DNA of 64,000 bases from positions 143,459 through 207,458 of the forward strand of contig ML978213.1 in NCBI GenBank assembly GCA_010015745.1, written 5' to 3'. Position numbers and translations under genes: made by a program. Each line of letters begins with the position of its first letter. The stretch's first letter is position 1. The notes under the pieces were generated by a model. That model searched no databases. It was not told the origin of the DNA and was given only the letters and a program-made list of their open reading frames with translations. This DNA comes from Setomelanomma holmii (lineage: Eukaryota; Ascomycota; Dothideomycetes; Pleosporales; Phaeosphaeriaceae). Positions 1-10,354 of the stretch are shown here, piece by piece.

Positions 1-1
1 A

Positions 2-2971
2 CGCAACTACCTTGCTACCAAAGTGCCAGACTACATGATACCTGCGGTCTGGATTGTGGTTCAAGCTATGCCTCTCACGCCAAACAACAAGATGGATAGG
101 GTTACAACTACAAAGTGGTTGGTGGAAATGGATGATCAGATGTATGAGTCTATCATTGGTGGCGAGGAAGAGGAAGGCGGCGCACCTGCCACGGAGGAGC
201 AAAAGCGCCTTCACGACATCTTGTGTGCCGTGTTTGACCTTCCTGGTATCAACATGAACAGATCTTTCCTCGACTTGGGAGGAGACTCAATCGCGGCAAT
301 GAATCTTAGGGCCAAGTGTCAGGCCTTGGGAATCTCGCTTTCCGTCCGCGACATTTTGACTTGTGAAAGCATATCGCGTCTCGCTGTTGAGGCGAGATTC
401 AATGGAGAGGATGAAGAGGAGGCTACTGGAGAGTCATTCACTCTCACAGCATGGCAGAAGAAGCTCCTTGAGAAAGAGGTGGATGATCAAACACTAATCT
501 TGCCCCTACAGACAACGATCACTGTGCCCAAACTGGTCCGAGCTGTTGAGGCTCTTGTTCAGCAGCACGCTATGCTTCGCACCCGTTTCTCGCGCGACGC
601 GAGCGGTAATTGGATTCAATCGATCTCCAAAGAAATCTCGACCAGCTATCGGATCGATACTCACACCGTCGCCACGGCTGCCGACGTCAAGACATACCTA
701 GCGACATTGCGGACCTCTCTCGACGTCGTTCATGGACCCTTGTTCGCCCTGTGCCTCTTCGATTTTGAGGATGCGTCTGAGAAACAGGTCTTGGTTCTTA
801 GCGTTCATCCTGTCATTGCCGACACTGCGTCCATCAGAATTATCGTACAGGATCTGCGCGAATTGCTGCAGGGCAAGCTCCTTCCTACGAGGACAGGTGC
901 TTCATTCCACTCGATACTTACCAATGACCTACCCATCGTTCCGGTCGATGGTTCACCTGTCGATCTTTCCCAATGGGCCGTGGAAAAGAAGAACTTGCTA
1001 AGCAAGAACCTTGTGAAGAGCGCTTTTACATTACCGTCTGGCATCACCTGCTCGATCCTCGGGGCTGCCAACAGGTCGCTATCGACACAGCCCGCCGACA
1101 TCTTGCTGGCTGTCCTTATCAAAGTCTGGAGTACCGTCATTGGTCGATCTCCGTCAGTTGCCATCAAGGACGATGCGCGCAAGGACCGCGTGGTTGGCCA
1201 ATTCAGCCGGGTTCGTCAGCTTCCCGACCTGCACAACAATGACCTTATTCAATTGCTCAGTGAGGTCAAGGACATTCGCGCCTTCAAAGATGTCGGCTCT
1301 TCCCTCAAAACCGATTTGCCTGAAGTTGTTGAACTGCTCGTTGAGTCCATCGACTACACCACATTGGGTGGTGAGGAAGCTCTTCACCGTCCTTCTCTTG
1401 CTGTTCCGGCTGTGCTCACGGTATCCGCCATGGTTGCCAATGGCGAAATCACGATTAGCTTCACGCATAGCGCCGACCTAGCCCAGCAAGAGACGCTCGC
1501 TAGCTTCATCGGTATCGTTGAGCAGACAATTCCTACCGTTACTGCCTCGCTTTGCAGCATGTCTCGCAAACCCACGCTAGCGGACTTTCCACTGCTGGAC
1601 ATTGACTATCCTCACCTTGTCACTCTCAAGAAGATATTCGCAGACATCAATGTTCCTTACTCTAATGTTGAGGCTATCGTACCTTGCTCACCGTTGCAGC
1701 AGCGCATGCTCAACAGTCAGAGACAGACTCCTGGAACTTACCAGTCCGATACCGCGCATGAGATCACTCCAGGCGGTGATGGTCACCTTGACCTCGCCCG
1801 TCTCCAGAAAGCATGGAAGATGGTCACTTTGCGTCATGAGGCTCTCCGCACAATCTTCATTCCAAGTGTGTCTCGTACGTTCGAGTCTGATCAGCTAATC
1901 CTTAAATCTCATGAGCCAAGGGTAGACGTCATCGACTGCGATGAGGCCAATGTGTATCGCATTATCGCTAACCACCATACGGTCTCACACTCATCGTACA
2001 AGCCTCATGTTGGCTTCACCATCTTCCGTACACCCTCTGCACTCTACTCCAAACTCGAGATCAGCCATGCTCTCCAGGACGGCATGTCAACTCGCATCAT
2101 TTATCAAGACTTGGTGCTCGCATACCAAGACCTGTTACCGCAGGGAGCAGCGCCCGGCTTCCGCGAATACGTCAATTGGCTCGCAGAGCATGACATGAAC
2201 TCCTCCAATGACTTCTGGAGCAAGTATCTGTCGGATGTTATACCTTGCAACGTGCCACGGAAGAATGACGATAGTCTCGAGAAGGGTAACAACGTCCTCA
2301 TTGCCATCGGAATCGGCGCCTCGGCCAACAAAGTAAACAAAGTATGTCGCAAGCATAAGATAACTTCCGCTACACTCTTCCAAGCTGCCTGGGTTCTCGT
2401 ACTCCGGACCATCGCCGCTACGGACGACGTGTTGTTTGGATACCTCACAGCGAATCGCGAACTCAATATTCCAGGCATCGACGCACTCGTTGGCCCTATG
2501 ATCAACATGCTAGCCTGCCGCTTGAAGGTCACTCCAAGTACCTCTATCAACAGCTTGCTCAAGCAAACACACGACTCCTTTTTCGAAACCCTCGAGCATC
2601 AACACGGCTTCGTCTCCGCGGCTCTGAACAAGGAATCACTGGACGGCGAGTTGCCCTTCAATAGCGTACTATCCATTGAATACGCCTCAGAAGAAGGCGC
2701 GCAAGCTTACTACCCGACTGCCGGCGAAGGCAGCTCCAGCACTCTTGGCTTTGAGACTGTGGACGGCACTAGGGCGCCTGAGTTCGATGTTGTGCTCGGT
2801 GTGCTACTGGGCGAGAAGAACATCGAGGTACAACTAGGCTACTGGGATGGTGTGATTGATGAGCAAATGATGCAGAAGGTTGCCCGAATGTACGAGGACG
2901 TGATTGAGGAGATGCTCAGTGGTGAAGGGAGGAGCAGCACGGTCGGCGACATCAAGGCCTTCGCCGCGTGA
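2..2971 (+). CDS. Nonribosomal peptide synthetase, 3' end (A-T-E*-CT)
   Basis: The frame is open from the window edge, so the gene starts upstream. In order I see: the last piece of an adenylation domain ending in the A10-like motif PLTPNNKMDR; a carrier (T) domain with LGGDS, whose phosphopantetheine serine codon is at 287-289; an epimerization/condensation-like domain (about 430-1600) whose active-site motif reads HPVIADTAS (from 806), with proline in place of the second histidine and an SIRII tail that resembles E domains; and a final condensation-like domain (about 1660-2920) with SHALQDGMS at 2063-2089. The last motif fits the SHxxxDxxS pattern known for fungal terminal CT domains, which release and cyclise the peptide. 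The middle domain is therefore probably inactive and the protein the terminal subunit of a cyclic-peptide synthetase. The product cannot be inferred because the A-domain specificity residues lie outside the window. Confidence 0.93.
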   Translation, partial: RNYLATKVPDYMIPAVWIVVQAMPLTPNNKMDRVTTTKWLVEMDDQMYESIIGGEEEEGGAPATEEQKRLHDILCAVFDLPGINMNRSFLDLGGDSIAAMNLRAKCQALGISLSVRDILTCESISRLAVEARFNGEDEEEATGESFTLTAWQKKLLEKEVDDQTLILPLQTTITVPKLVRAVEALVQQHAMLRTRFSRDASGNWIQSISKEISTSYRIDTHTVATAADVKTYLATLRTSLDVVHGPLFALCLFDFEDASEKQVLVLSVHPVIADTASIRIIVQDLRELLQGKLLPTRTGASFHSILTNDLPIVPVDGSPVDLSQWAVEKKNLLSKNLVKSAFTLPSGITCSILGAANRSLSTQPADILLAVLIKVWSTVIGRSPSVAIKDDARKDRVVGQFSRVRQLPDLHNNDLIQLLSEVKDIRAFKDVGSSLKTDLPEVVELLVESIDYTTLGGEEALHRPSLAVPAVLTVSAMVANGEITISFTHSADLAQQETLASFIGIVEQTIPTVTASLCSMSRKPTLADFPLLDIDYPHLVTLKKIFADINVPYSNVEAIVPCSPLQQRMLNSQRQTPGTYQSDTAHEITPGGDGHLDLARLQKAWKMVTLRHEALRTIFIPSVSRTFESDQLILKSHEPRVDVIDCDEANVYRIIANHHTVSHSSYKPHVGFTIFRTPSALYSKLEISHALQDGMSTRIIYQDLVLAYQDLLPQGAAPGFREYVNWLAEHDMNSSNDFWSKYLSDVIPCNVPRKNDDSLEKGNNVLIAIGIGASANKVNKVCRKHKITSATLFQAAWVLVLRTIAATDDVLFGYLTANRELNIPGIDALVGPMINMLACRLKVTPSTSINSLLKQTHDSFFETLEHQHGFVSAALNKESLDGELPFNSVLSIEYASEEGAQAYYPTAGEGSSSTLGFETVDGTRAPEFDVVLGVLLGEKNIEVQLGYWDGVIDEQMMQKVARMYEDVIEEMLSGEGRSSTVGDIKAFAA

Positions 2972-3370
2972 ATGGGCGTGTCTTAGGGGAAGGCATGCAA
3001 CATCCATCGGTCAATGCTTTCTTGTATATAATACCTTCATTTTCGTTTGTACATATAGGCGGGGGTTTTCCCGCGTCAATTGCTTCGCACGATTAGTTAG
3101 GAGTTGGAGGAGGTTTCATTTGGCCTGGAAGGTTTGCTTATCCTACACCGGTCGTTGGGTATCTCTCTTATATCCAAAATAGCTCCCTCGTTAATAATGC
3201 CTTCATTCAAGATCCGCTGTTCAGATCATCTGCTTGACTAGTTTGTAACAATACCACTGGAAGGCTTAGACGTTGTGAACATGTACTATTGATGCCTGCG
3301 TGCATCCCGCGAATGTGCATGCAAATGTGTCAGCCAGGCTCTGGAAGTAAGAACACAGTTGTCACCACTC
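2972..3370. other. Intergenic, convergent 3' ends
   Basis: This is the gap between the convergent NRPS and HET genes. A short open frame at 2904-3182 overlaps the NRPS 3' end and looks like chance. I see no gene, repeat or RNA. Confidence 0.5.
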
Positions 3371-5194
3371 CTAACATAGATAGATATCCTGCTCCTCGAC
3401 GTCCCAGTGCTCCCAATCTTTGCTCTTCGCGCTACCTAAGATATCATTGAATATCACGCGCCCATCTGACGTTCTCCAATGCTCTTGGCCAAATGTGAAA
3501 GCAGGGCCAAGATACTGGAAATTGTCTTTATGGACCGAAGGCCGCAGGATGCACGGTGTGGTGCAGCCGAAGATGATGCCGCACGAGTCGCCACTCTGAG
3601 TGACGGCTGGGGCCAGCCCTAGATATCCGCGGTTTGTAAGGATGATCTTGCGGTGATGGGTGTATCCCGTCACTGTATTGTGGAACAGGCGATGAGAACC
3701 GCCTTGTGCCAGCCAACTTGGCGGTTCTAGCTCGTTCGGGTCTCCACTCTTCTCATATATGAAGCGATAGTATGCAGCTTCACTCCGCAGCCATTCCAGC
3801 ACATCACCCTCTCGCGTACCGGCAGTCAAGGTCCCAATGAAGACGCTCAGTCGATTCATGCTAGGGTAAGGGGTTGCCGAAGCGATGCTTCTGATAGTCT
3901 TCCAAAGCGCAAATATTGTGTCGGGAGTGGTTGTTGCGCTATCGAATGTGTCGGATGCATACAATACGGAGTCAACGACCACACCCTTTAACATGAGTGC
4001 CGTGGTTTCGGTGACCGAAGGCTCGCAGACTGACCCATCGCGCGATGTCAACGGCGGGTACCCGGAATCTGCCGGCGCAAATGCGTAGCCAGTCCGAGAC
4101 AAAAAAAGGTCCCATCGTGGAACCCATGAAGGAATACCAGATTGCAGCGATTCCTTGTTATGTTCAATGTTGCTGAGTAGGCCAATGTATCTGGTGGCTG
4201 TGATATATTCGACCGCGAAGTCTCGATACACATCTAAGAAGTCATCTTTGTAGTTGGGCCGAATCTGAATCTGCTGCTCCTGATTGTCTACCAGCTCCAA
4301 GAAAGCGTAAATTCGATCTCGAGGGTCTTTCAGATTCAGAGGTCTTGTAAGGCTAAGGTATCCAAGCAGGCTTTGGTCGACCCAGGTCGTTTCGGTAGTG
4401 AAGAGTTTAGCGTAAGCCGAATTGCGATCCTCATAAACCTCGAGGTGTGCGAGAGGGATTCGACTGTCGAGACTTTTCGCGTAAAGAGCCTTGACGCCTC
4501 GCTTATACAGCCAGTTACAGGTCATCATGAGCGAATCCCAGCTGAACTCAGCGCTCCCCCAATAGACATGGCCATGTTGTGCGAAGCCAGCCTCACGGAC
4601 GACCCATCCTCGCGAAAACCACGTCACATCCAGTAGCATACGGAGAGAATCCCATCGCGCGTCAGTCAGGATGGTGTCGTCAGGTCCGGGATGTGGGAAT
4701 GTATTCCAACCTTCTGGTATTGAAGCTCGAATGGCGTTAATAATGGGTACCACGTCCGCCAACAACGAGCACACTTGCTCACCATGCCCTTTATCGTCGA
4801 TGCCCATATGAATCAGGACACGACTAGCATGTCGGTAAATCGTGCCCATGATAGCAACTTGATGGCTCTTCTCGTCTAGATTGTCTTGGTCGATGCATAT
4901 GAGGTCTGCCCAGATACTCCGTGATGCATCAGGCAATCTGACACGTTTGAGAACGTGGAAGAGGTTGGTGGTAAGGCCCAGCGTTCGACCATCGCACTCT
5001 ATCTCTTGATCTCGTTTGTCACTTCCCCATACGTAGCTTACGGCTTCGTAATCCGTTTCAGCCATAGGCGCTGTATGGAGGGTACATCTGAGTAGATCAT
5101 CGCCAGAGCCAGCGTGCAAAGTCAGGTAACGGATTACGTCGGTCTGGGGTAAAACATCGTACTTATAAGTTTCGAGCTCTACCGCTTTCGACAT
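3371..5194 (-). CDS. HET (heterokaryon incompatibility) domain protein
   Basis: A single-exon gene of 607 residues. The N-terminal third carries HET-domain (PF06985) signatures: YEAVSYVWG near residue 50, then WADLICIDQDNLDEKSHQV near residues 95-115, followed by IYRHASRVLIHMG. HET domains act in fungal non-self recognition and can trigger cell death after fusion of unlike hyphae; most members have unknown partners. The remaining 450 or so residues show no repeat (no WD, ankyrin or NACHT) that I recognise, so this is a stand-alone HET protein. The ATG at 5194 is the first in frame. The neighbourhood is accessory, which is usual for this large, rapidly evolving family. The family call is firm; the specificity is unknown. 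Confidence 0.92.
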   Translation of the reverse strand: MSKAVELETYKYDVLPQTDVIRYLTLHAGSGDDLLRCTLHTAPMAETDYEAVSYVWGSDKRDQEIECDGRTLGLTTNLFHVLKRVRLPDASRSIWADLICIDQDNLDEKSHQVAIMGTIYRHASRVLIHMGIDDKGHGEQVCSLLADVVPIINAIRASIPEGWNTFPHPGPDDTILTDARWDSLRMLLDVTWFSRGWVVREAGFAQHGHVYWGSAEFSWDSLMMTCNWLYKRGVKALYAKSLDSRIPLAHLEVYEDRNSAYAKLFTTETTWVDQSLLGYLSLTRPLNLKDPRDRIYAFLELVDNQEQQIQIRPNYKDDFLDVYRDFAVEYITATRYIGLLSNIEHNKESLQSGIPSWVPRWDLFLSRTGYAFAPADSGYPPLTSRDGSVCEPSVTETTALMLKGVVVDSVLYASDTFDSATTTPDTIFALWKTIRSIASATPYPSMNRLSVFIGTLTAGTREGDVLEWLRSEAAYYRFIYEKSGDPNELEPPSWLAQGGSHRLFHNTVTGYTHHRKIILTNRGYLGLAPAVTQSGDSCGIIFGCTTPCILRPSVHKDNFQYLGPAFTFGQEHWRTSDGRVIFNDILGSAKSKDWEHWDVEEQDIYLC

Positions 5195-6067
5195 GTCGCA
5201 ATTGCGTTTGACACATTCAAAAGGGGGAATGTGTTGCTGTCATGAAAGCCTACTAGGAATACCGAGAATATGATCTGACGTTGTTGCGGCTGGAAGCTGA
5301 GGCGGGGTACGTACCGGCAGAGTTCTTCACTCTCTGCCTCGCAATCGATGTCGGTAACTACAAGCGAGAAGGAACTGTTGAGCTAGCATCTGCTGCACTT
5401 AGAACGCCCGGTGAGATGGATTGAGGAGCTCTTCTCGTGTTGTGAGAAGCCACTCAAGGGACGCGCCCGATAGAGCCGTGCCGCAAAGGCGCTAAGCCGC
5501 ATCAACACTAGTTGAATTCGCCCAGTGTCGTACCTGCAGCAGCACCTCGACGGACCTGCATCCTTCATCCACCACAACCTTGATACACCGCGACTGAACC
5601 GGACTGGGCACTTTGATCAAGAGCTCTGAGCAGAACTTCAATGCATCAGCGAGAGTGGCCGAGGCCGCCTTTTTGGCCCTTTAGCCTTCTGTGTCCTCCT
5701 GTCCTGTCACTTCAAGCGCTCCTTTGTCGTGCATGCTCGCCCATGAGTGGCACATTCTGGCGAGTACACATTCAGGCATACATATGTACTTACCAGGCCT
5801 TTTGACGGTGCGCCAGCGTTGGGGTCGAAAATTGACGTTCGTGAGTAGTCGCAATACGACGCCTTCGGCATTTGAAACAGTGCCGTATTGCCAAGCGTGA
5901 CTTCGCTTCCCTTCTGGACGGGATGGCGCTTACAGTTCAGGGAAGACGACTGTTGATCCTTTCAGCCTTGCGCTAGGTCTCTATGCCCCTATGGCCTTGC
6001 GAGAACATAAGAAGGTGATTGATTGCCACCGAGATCGCACTAACAAGCCAGTTCATCGGACGTCATT
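5195..6067. other. Intergenic region, divergent promoters
   Basis: About 870 bases separate the divergent HET and GRF zinc-finger genes. Short open frames occur on both strands (for example 5383-5577 minus and 5691-5900 plus), but they are mutually incompatible and show no family motif. I see no RNA gene or repeat. Confidence 0.45.
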
Positions 6068-7081
6068 ATGAAACTTCGCAAAATCTTTTCTCGTTCTAAG
6101 AAAGGCAGCACTTCTAACGAATGGGAGGATCGCTCGGGTCAAGCAAAAAGTGAGATTGCGAAGAATGGTCTACGTCCCGACTAACGTGCATGAGCATCGG
6201 CCGGCCGGTCATATCATCAGCAGCCCTCGGTTTCCGCATACTCTGCCAACAACCAATCATTACAATCGACCTTATATACCAATGGACCTGCACAGCAAGT
6301 CTTTGCCGCGGAACTTCCATCCCAAGCCGATCACGACAGGGCATGTAGCACTCGCACTCAAGCTGGCCACCATACATCAGCTCGAACTCGAGATGAATAC
6401 TATCCATTGAATTCTCGAGGTGGACACTGTACAACAGCTTCTAGTGCCGGAAACTATGCAGGAAAAGACCCAACCTACAGAGCTCGGAGCGTGGGTCTGA
6501 GCCATACCTACCACAATCCTTACGATTCTGAAAGCAACTGCAACTCACCGCTCTATCCAAACTTCTCAAATCCTTCCACAACCTTAATCGAATCATCGTC
6601 TCCAGTCTCGAATTACAATCGAACATACTCGAACAGCTCGAGCAACATCACTCCAGGCTCTGGCTACTCAACGTTGGCTACGAGCTATCAGGCCTCGCCG
6701 GGCTTGAGAGGTTCATCCGGTCCGAGGGTTCCAAATGCTAGTGCTGGCTGTTGTTTTATTTGTCCGGGCAACGTAAGAAATGTGCTCAAGGTCGTGTATG
6801 ATGATAGCCATAATCCGAATCGTGGCAGACAATATAGGAAATGCTCCATCAACGACTCACACTGGAACGGCTTCACTGACGACCGCGGTGTGAACCTGGA
6901 CAACCCTCCTTGTCGTTGCGACAGGCCCTCTAGGCTGACGTCGACCAACATGCGGAACAAAATGACAGATCTGTGGGACACGTTCTTTTCTTGTCAGAAT
7001 GGAGGCTGTAAATGGAAGCAGGGGTACGTTTCCTTCGATACAGAGACCATCAACGATATGATACGACAAAGGCAAATCTAG
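6068..7081 (+). CDS. GRF-like zinc-finger protein, hypothetical
   Basis: My model joins 6068-6149 and 6195-7081 (322 residues). The 45-nt intron starts GTGAGA, has an ACTAAC branch site and removes two in-frame stops; without it the long downstream frame has no ATG. The N-terminal half is low complexity, rich in Ser, Asn, Tyr and Gln. The C-terminal part has two Cys-rich modules: CCFICPG followed by NRGRQYRKC, and PPCRCDRP followed by DTFFSCQNGGCKW. Both resemble the GRF zinc finger (CxC, then GRxFYxC, then CxFFxW), a nucleic-acid-binding module. GRF fingers usually sit on nucleases, topoisomerases or helicases, but no catalytic domain is visible here. A role in DNA or RNA binding is an inference. 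Confidence 0.7.
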
Positions 7082-7569
7082 GATGGCGCCAGGATTTGCG
7101 TTTTCTTGTTGAACTCTGTAGGCCACACACAGGTTTCTTTGTAATGACTTTTATGATCATCTCTGGACCACTTACAGATCTGCTTTGGATACTTCATGCT
7201 GCGTGAATATACAGATCTGATCCATCTCCTGTCCGCAAGCAACCGTCATGTTTCTTGCCTACGAACCCTAGGATGCATTTTGTTATGCGTGACCGTAACA
7301 AATCAAGCACACGATTGTATTCCCTGTTCTCGGTCTACTGCAACGTGTCACTAGACTCAGCAACATAATATACAGATACTTACATATCTAGAGCCACCCG
7401 AACCCAGCACTGGCTGCAGAGCCGTGGTACGCACGGTCCCCTTAGTCCCAACCAAGCAAAGCGTCGATCTCCTAGCGCCCTCGCTATCAAAACTTCCTAT
7501 CCCGATCCTCACCAAACTTGAATCCCATAAATCCCTCACCTCCAACAACCCCAAATACAAAACCCAAAA
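7082..7569. other. Intergenic, upstream of hydrolase gene
   Basis: The last 100 bases before 7570 are rich in C and A and lack ATG, as is common for fungal 5' leaders. Nothing else is recognised here. Confidence 0.45.
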
Positions 7570-8707
7570 ATGGCCTCTATACCAGTGTCCAAAATCCACC
7601 TCCTCACACCCCCCGAGCCCGGCAAAAAAGCCGCAGCGCGAACCTACATCATCTACTTCCTGACCGGCAACCCCGGCCTCATCGAATACTACCGCACTTT
7701 CCTAACCCATCTGTACGGTCTCCTTTCACACGACACGGCCAGCAACCGCGATGTCGAATTCCAAGTCTACGGCCATTCATTGTCAGGCTTCGAAATGAGC
7801 GCCAAGGATATCAAGACGTACAAGTACCGTAAGGACCCGCCGTACGGGCTGCAGGACCAGATTCGGCATGCCGAGGACGACGTTGTGGAGTTGTGTGAGG
7901 AGGCGAAAGAGGCTGGTGCAAGAGATGTTAGGGTGATTTTGGTGGGGCATAGCGTGGGTGCGTATTTGGGGTTGGAGATTGTGAGGAGATTGAGGGCGCA
8001 TGGTGTCGCCGGGGATGATTTTGAGACGAGGATTGTGGGTGTTTTGGGATTGTTTCCGACTGTGGTGGATATTGCGAGGAGTGAGAGTGGGATGAAAGCT
8101 GCTGTGAGTGTCTCTTTGGGATTGCGGGAATTGATATTTGGTGCTAATCACATGACAGCCGTTTCTCAAAAACTCAAACTTCGCACTGGTTGTGTCGCTG
8201 ATTGCTAGCTTTTTGACTATGCTCCTACCGCTGGCTCTACTCACCAAGATTGTGGCTTGGGTCACAGGATTTCCGGACGATGCGGCTCACACTACCGCGT
8301 CCTTTTTGAGATCGCCATATGGAGTCCAGCAAGCACTGCACATGGCTCGCGATGAAATGTTCCAAATCGACACAGACATTTGGGACGAGGATGTATGGGG
8401 TGCGGCGGCTGAAGCACCAAAATCACAGCATCCGCATCCAAGGCCAATTCTGCGCTTCTTGTTTGGCCGAAAAGATCATTGGGTTGCAGACGAAACAAGA
8501 GATGCACTGATTAGGACGAGGGGAAGGTACAGTGCGGGAGACGTGGAAGAGGTAGATGGCATGGGGGAGAACTGGAAGCCAATCATGGAGGTAGATGAGA
8601 GGGAAGGTTGGCCGCATGGCTTCTGTATCAGACATGGTGTGCCAGTTGCAGAGAAGGTCGCTGGATACGTGAAAAGCATGGTGAGGCAGGACTCGTCAAG
8701 TAAGTAG
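7570..8707 (+). CDS. Lipid droplet-associated hydrolase (LDAH family)
   Basis: Two exons, 7570-8103 and 8159-8707, give 360 residues; the 55-nt intron starts GTGAGT, has a GCTAATC-like branch site and ends in CAG. The protein is an alpha/beta hydrolase. It has the oxyanion-loop signature TGNPGLIEYY near residues 32-41, characteristic of the LDAH/UPF0554 family, and the nucleophile elbow GHSVG with Ser128. The C-terminal region has FGRKDHWV, which would hold the acidic residue, and a late HGF that can supply the catalytic histidine. A hydrophobic stretch after the intron (VVSLIASFLTMLLPLALL) may form the membrane hairpin that targets lipid droplets. Family members act on sterol esters or other neutral lipids; the true substrate is debated. 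Confidence 0.9.
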
Positions 8708-9249
8708 ATTCCGCATCTCTACTTGACGGGAGAATAACAATCTCCGTTATGGATAAAGTCTACTACTAATGTGCGATGCACGCCATCTTCGTTCCCCACA
8801 ACACCGATCTTGAAAGCTGCTCGCTAGTTCTGGCTGCGCCAAGGCTGGCCACAGCCCACGATGCCATACCGTAGGACGTTCATTGAAAGTTCGAACCAGA
8901 AGTTGACCATAATAATGGCTGTGAAACACTTCCATGGCGTGTTCACTCCAAAGGCAAGGTCCCAACATAACGCGCCGAGCAACATGGCCATGTACATCCG
9001 CCAGAAGAAATAGAAGTCGAACGGCCTCAATCTTTTGACTGCTCGGCTTGCTGCACTGCAGGCGACGCGGCGACCGCATTCGCAATGGTCTTGAGCAGTG
9101 ATTCGAACCGCTTCGTATCCGCAGGCGATGCAGCGAGGGATTCCTCGGTCGTGCTCTTCGTCTTGCCGTGTTTCGATCGAGTCGCCCCCAGCTTCTCCTA
9201 CTGGCTCATGGAGATGTTCGGTTTCGACCACGACTGCTAGAACAACTCA
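8708..9249. other. Convergent gap with an ATG-less open frame
   Basis: Between the LDAH and DCP1 3' ends, the minus strand is open from 9231 to 8824. The translation has CIACGY, later CECGRRVAC, then two hydrophobic segments (MAMLLGALCWDLAF and AIIMVNFWF), like a zinc ribbon followed by a membrane hairpin. There is no ATG at its 5' end: the first codon is GTG, and the frame upstream soon meets stops next to the DCP1 stop. An upstream exon would have to lie inside DCP1. I leave it as an unproven open frame. Confidence 0.3.
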
Positions 9250-10047
9250 TCAGCCATGGCCGTTATAGTCTTGTTTCGCTCTTATGAAAAGCTGACCAAG
9301 CACATCTTGTTGTGCTGGTGCTTGATACGGGGGTTGTTGGTGATACATGTTCGGCATGGGGTGGCCGTGGTGGTTATGGACGCTAAAGTCGGCGTCTTGT
9401 TCGCGCTGCTGGCCAAAGAGCTCGCGGAGGGAGACTTGGCGGCCCATGGGTGCAGAGGTGGCATGCTCGATCTGTGATGTGGCTTCCTTGACGCCATTCT
9501 CACTTGCCTTCTCTCTGGCTTCGCGGCTCGCTCTTGCCTTGTCGGCATACGCCATCATCTTTGCGGCAGTCTCGAGTCGGCAGTTCGCGGTGGAGGCAGG
9601 CGGCGGGTCAGCAAAGATCCAGATGCCGTAGACTTGGTCGCCTTGGAGGATGACATAGGGATCCGTAACCTCCATGTGCTCGCTACTGGTGAGTTCGATG
9701 TAGAAGTTGTCGAGTCCGCGCCGATTCAGTATGACGGCGCAGTACCGCTCAGCACCTGTAGGTGAGGGTTCGAGGTGGCAGATGAAGAGAGTACCCTCAA
9801 CGCCGACCTTCTCCCATGTTTGCGAGTCGAGATTGAACGTGTAGAGCGCAGCGTAGGGCGTGACGTGCACTATGTCGTCGACGTGCGGGTAGATGCGCTT
9901 TGTGACTGAGAGGTTGAGCTCCTCGTTGGAGCGCTGGGGAGGCTTCGGCACATGGAGCGCGGGCGGCGGGGCATCCGTCTCGTAGTCTGACGGCTGCGGC
10001 GGTGCCTGGGGCTGGTGACCGCGCGCTCTCGCTCTTTGGGGCGCCAT
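9250..10047 (-). CDS. DCP1: mRNA-decapping enzyme subunit Dcp1
   Basis: A single exon encodes 265 residues. An EVH1-like Dcp1 domain spans about residues 40-165: NLSVTKRIYPHVDDI begins the first helix, followed by YTFNLDSQTWEKVGVEGTLF, the ILNRRGLDNFY strand, and QGDQVYGIWIF, which belongs to the proline-rich-peptide-binding face. After it comes a charged helix (ADKARASREAREKAS) and a short low-complexity, Gln/Pro-rich tail ending DVLGQLFIRAKQDYNG. Dcp1 activates the Dcp2 pyrophosphatase that removes the m7G cap in P-bodies, committing mRNA to 5'-3' decay. The N-terminal 30 residues are basic and Pro-rich. The gene is divergent from the inositol phosphatase gene. Confidence 0.93.
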   Translation of the reverse strand: MAPQRARARGHQPQAPPQPSDYETDAPPPALHVPKPPQRSNEELNLSVTKRIYPHVDDIVHVTPYAALYTFNLDSQTWEKVGVEGTLFICHLEPSPTGAERYCAVILNRRGLDNFYIELTSSEHMEVTDPYVILQGDQVYGIWIFADPPPASTANCRLETAAKMMAYADKARASREAREKASENGVKEATSQIEHATSAPMGRQVSLRELFGQQREQDADFSVHNHHGHPMPNMYHQQPPYQAPAQQDVLGQLFIRAKQDYNGHG

Positions 10048-10354
10048 AGTGATGGCTGGTGTGTATGACGATGTTTGTGGGTGTTGTGCAGAGGATGCGC
10101 GCGTGTTTAGATAATGGAGGATCGCTGCACCTGTGCCTGCATGCGACTGCGGAAGCTATGGCCAGTCCGTCAATCAAAGGGCAGCCACAACCGCCCATCG
10201 TCATAAGTTAGCCACAAAAACACCGTCATGGCTGCGAGAGCTGTGGCTCAACATGGCTGCGTAATCACCGTTCACAACCTGCCAACATGGAGTGACCCGC
10301 CCTCTCCTCCTTCACGCCCGCCGTCAGACTTCACCCTACTGCCCCGCCCCCGCC
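10048..10354. promoter_or_regulatory. Shared divergent promoter DCP1 / 5-phosphatase
   Basis: About 300 bases separate the two divergent start codons, so both promoters must lie here. An open frame with a GTG start at 10292 runs in frame into the phosphatase. The first in-frame ATG at 10355, in a CGCCATG context, is the better start. No specific motif is identified. Confidence 0.5.

Noticed and set aside
5640..5690. tRNA-like A-box sequence (GAGTGGCCGAGG)
   Set aside because: No B-box or acceptor stem pairs at the expected distance, so it is not a tRNA gene.
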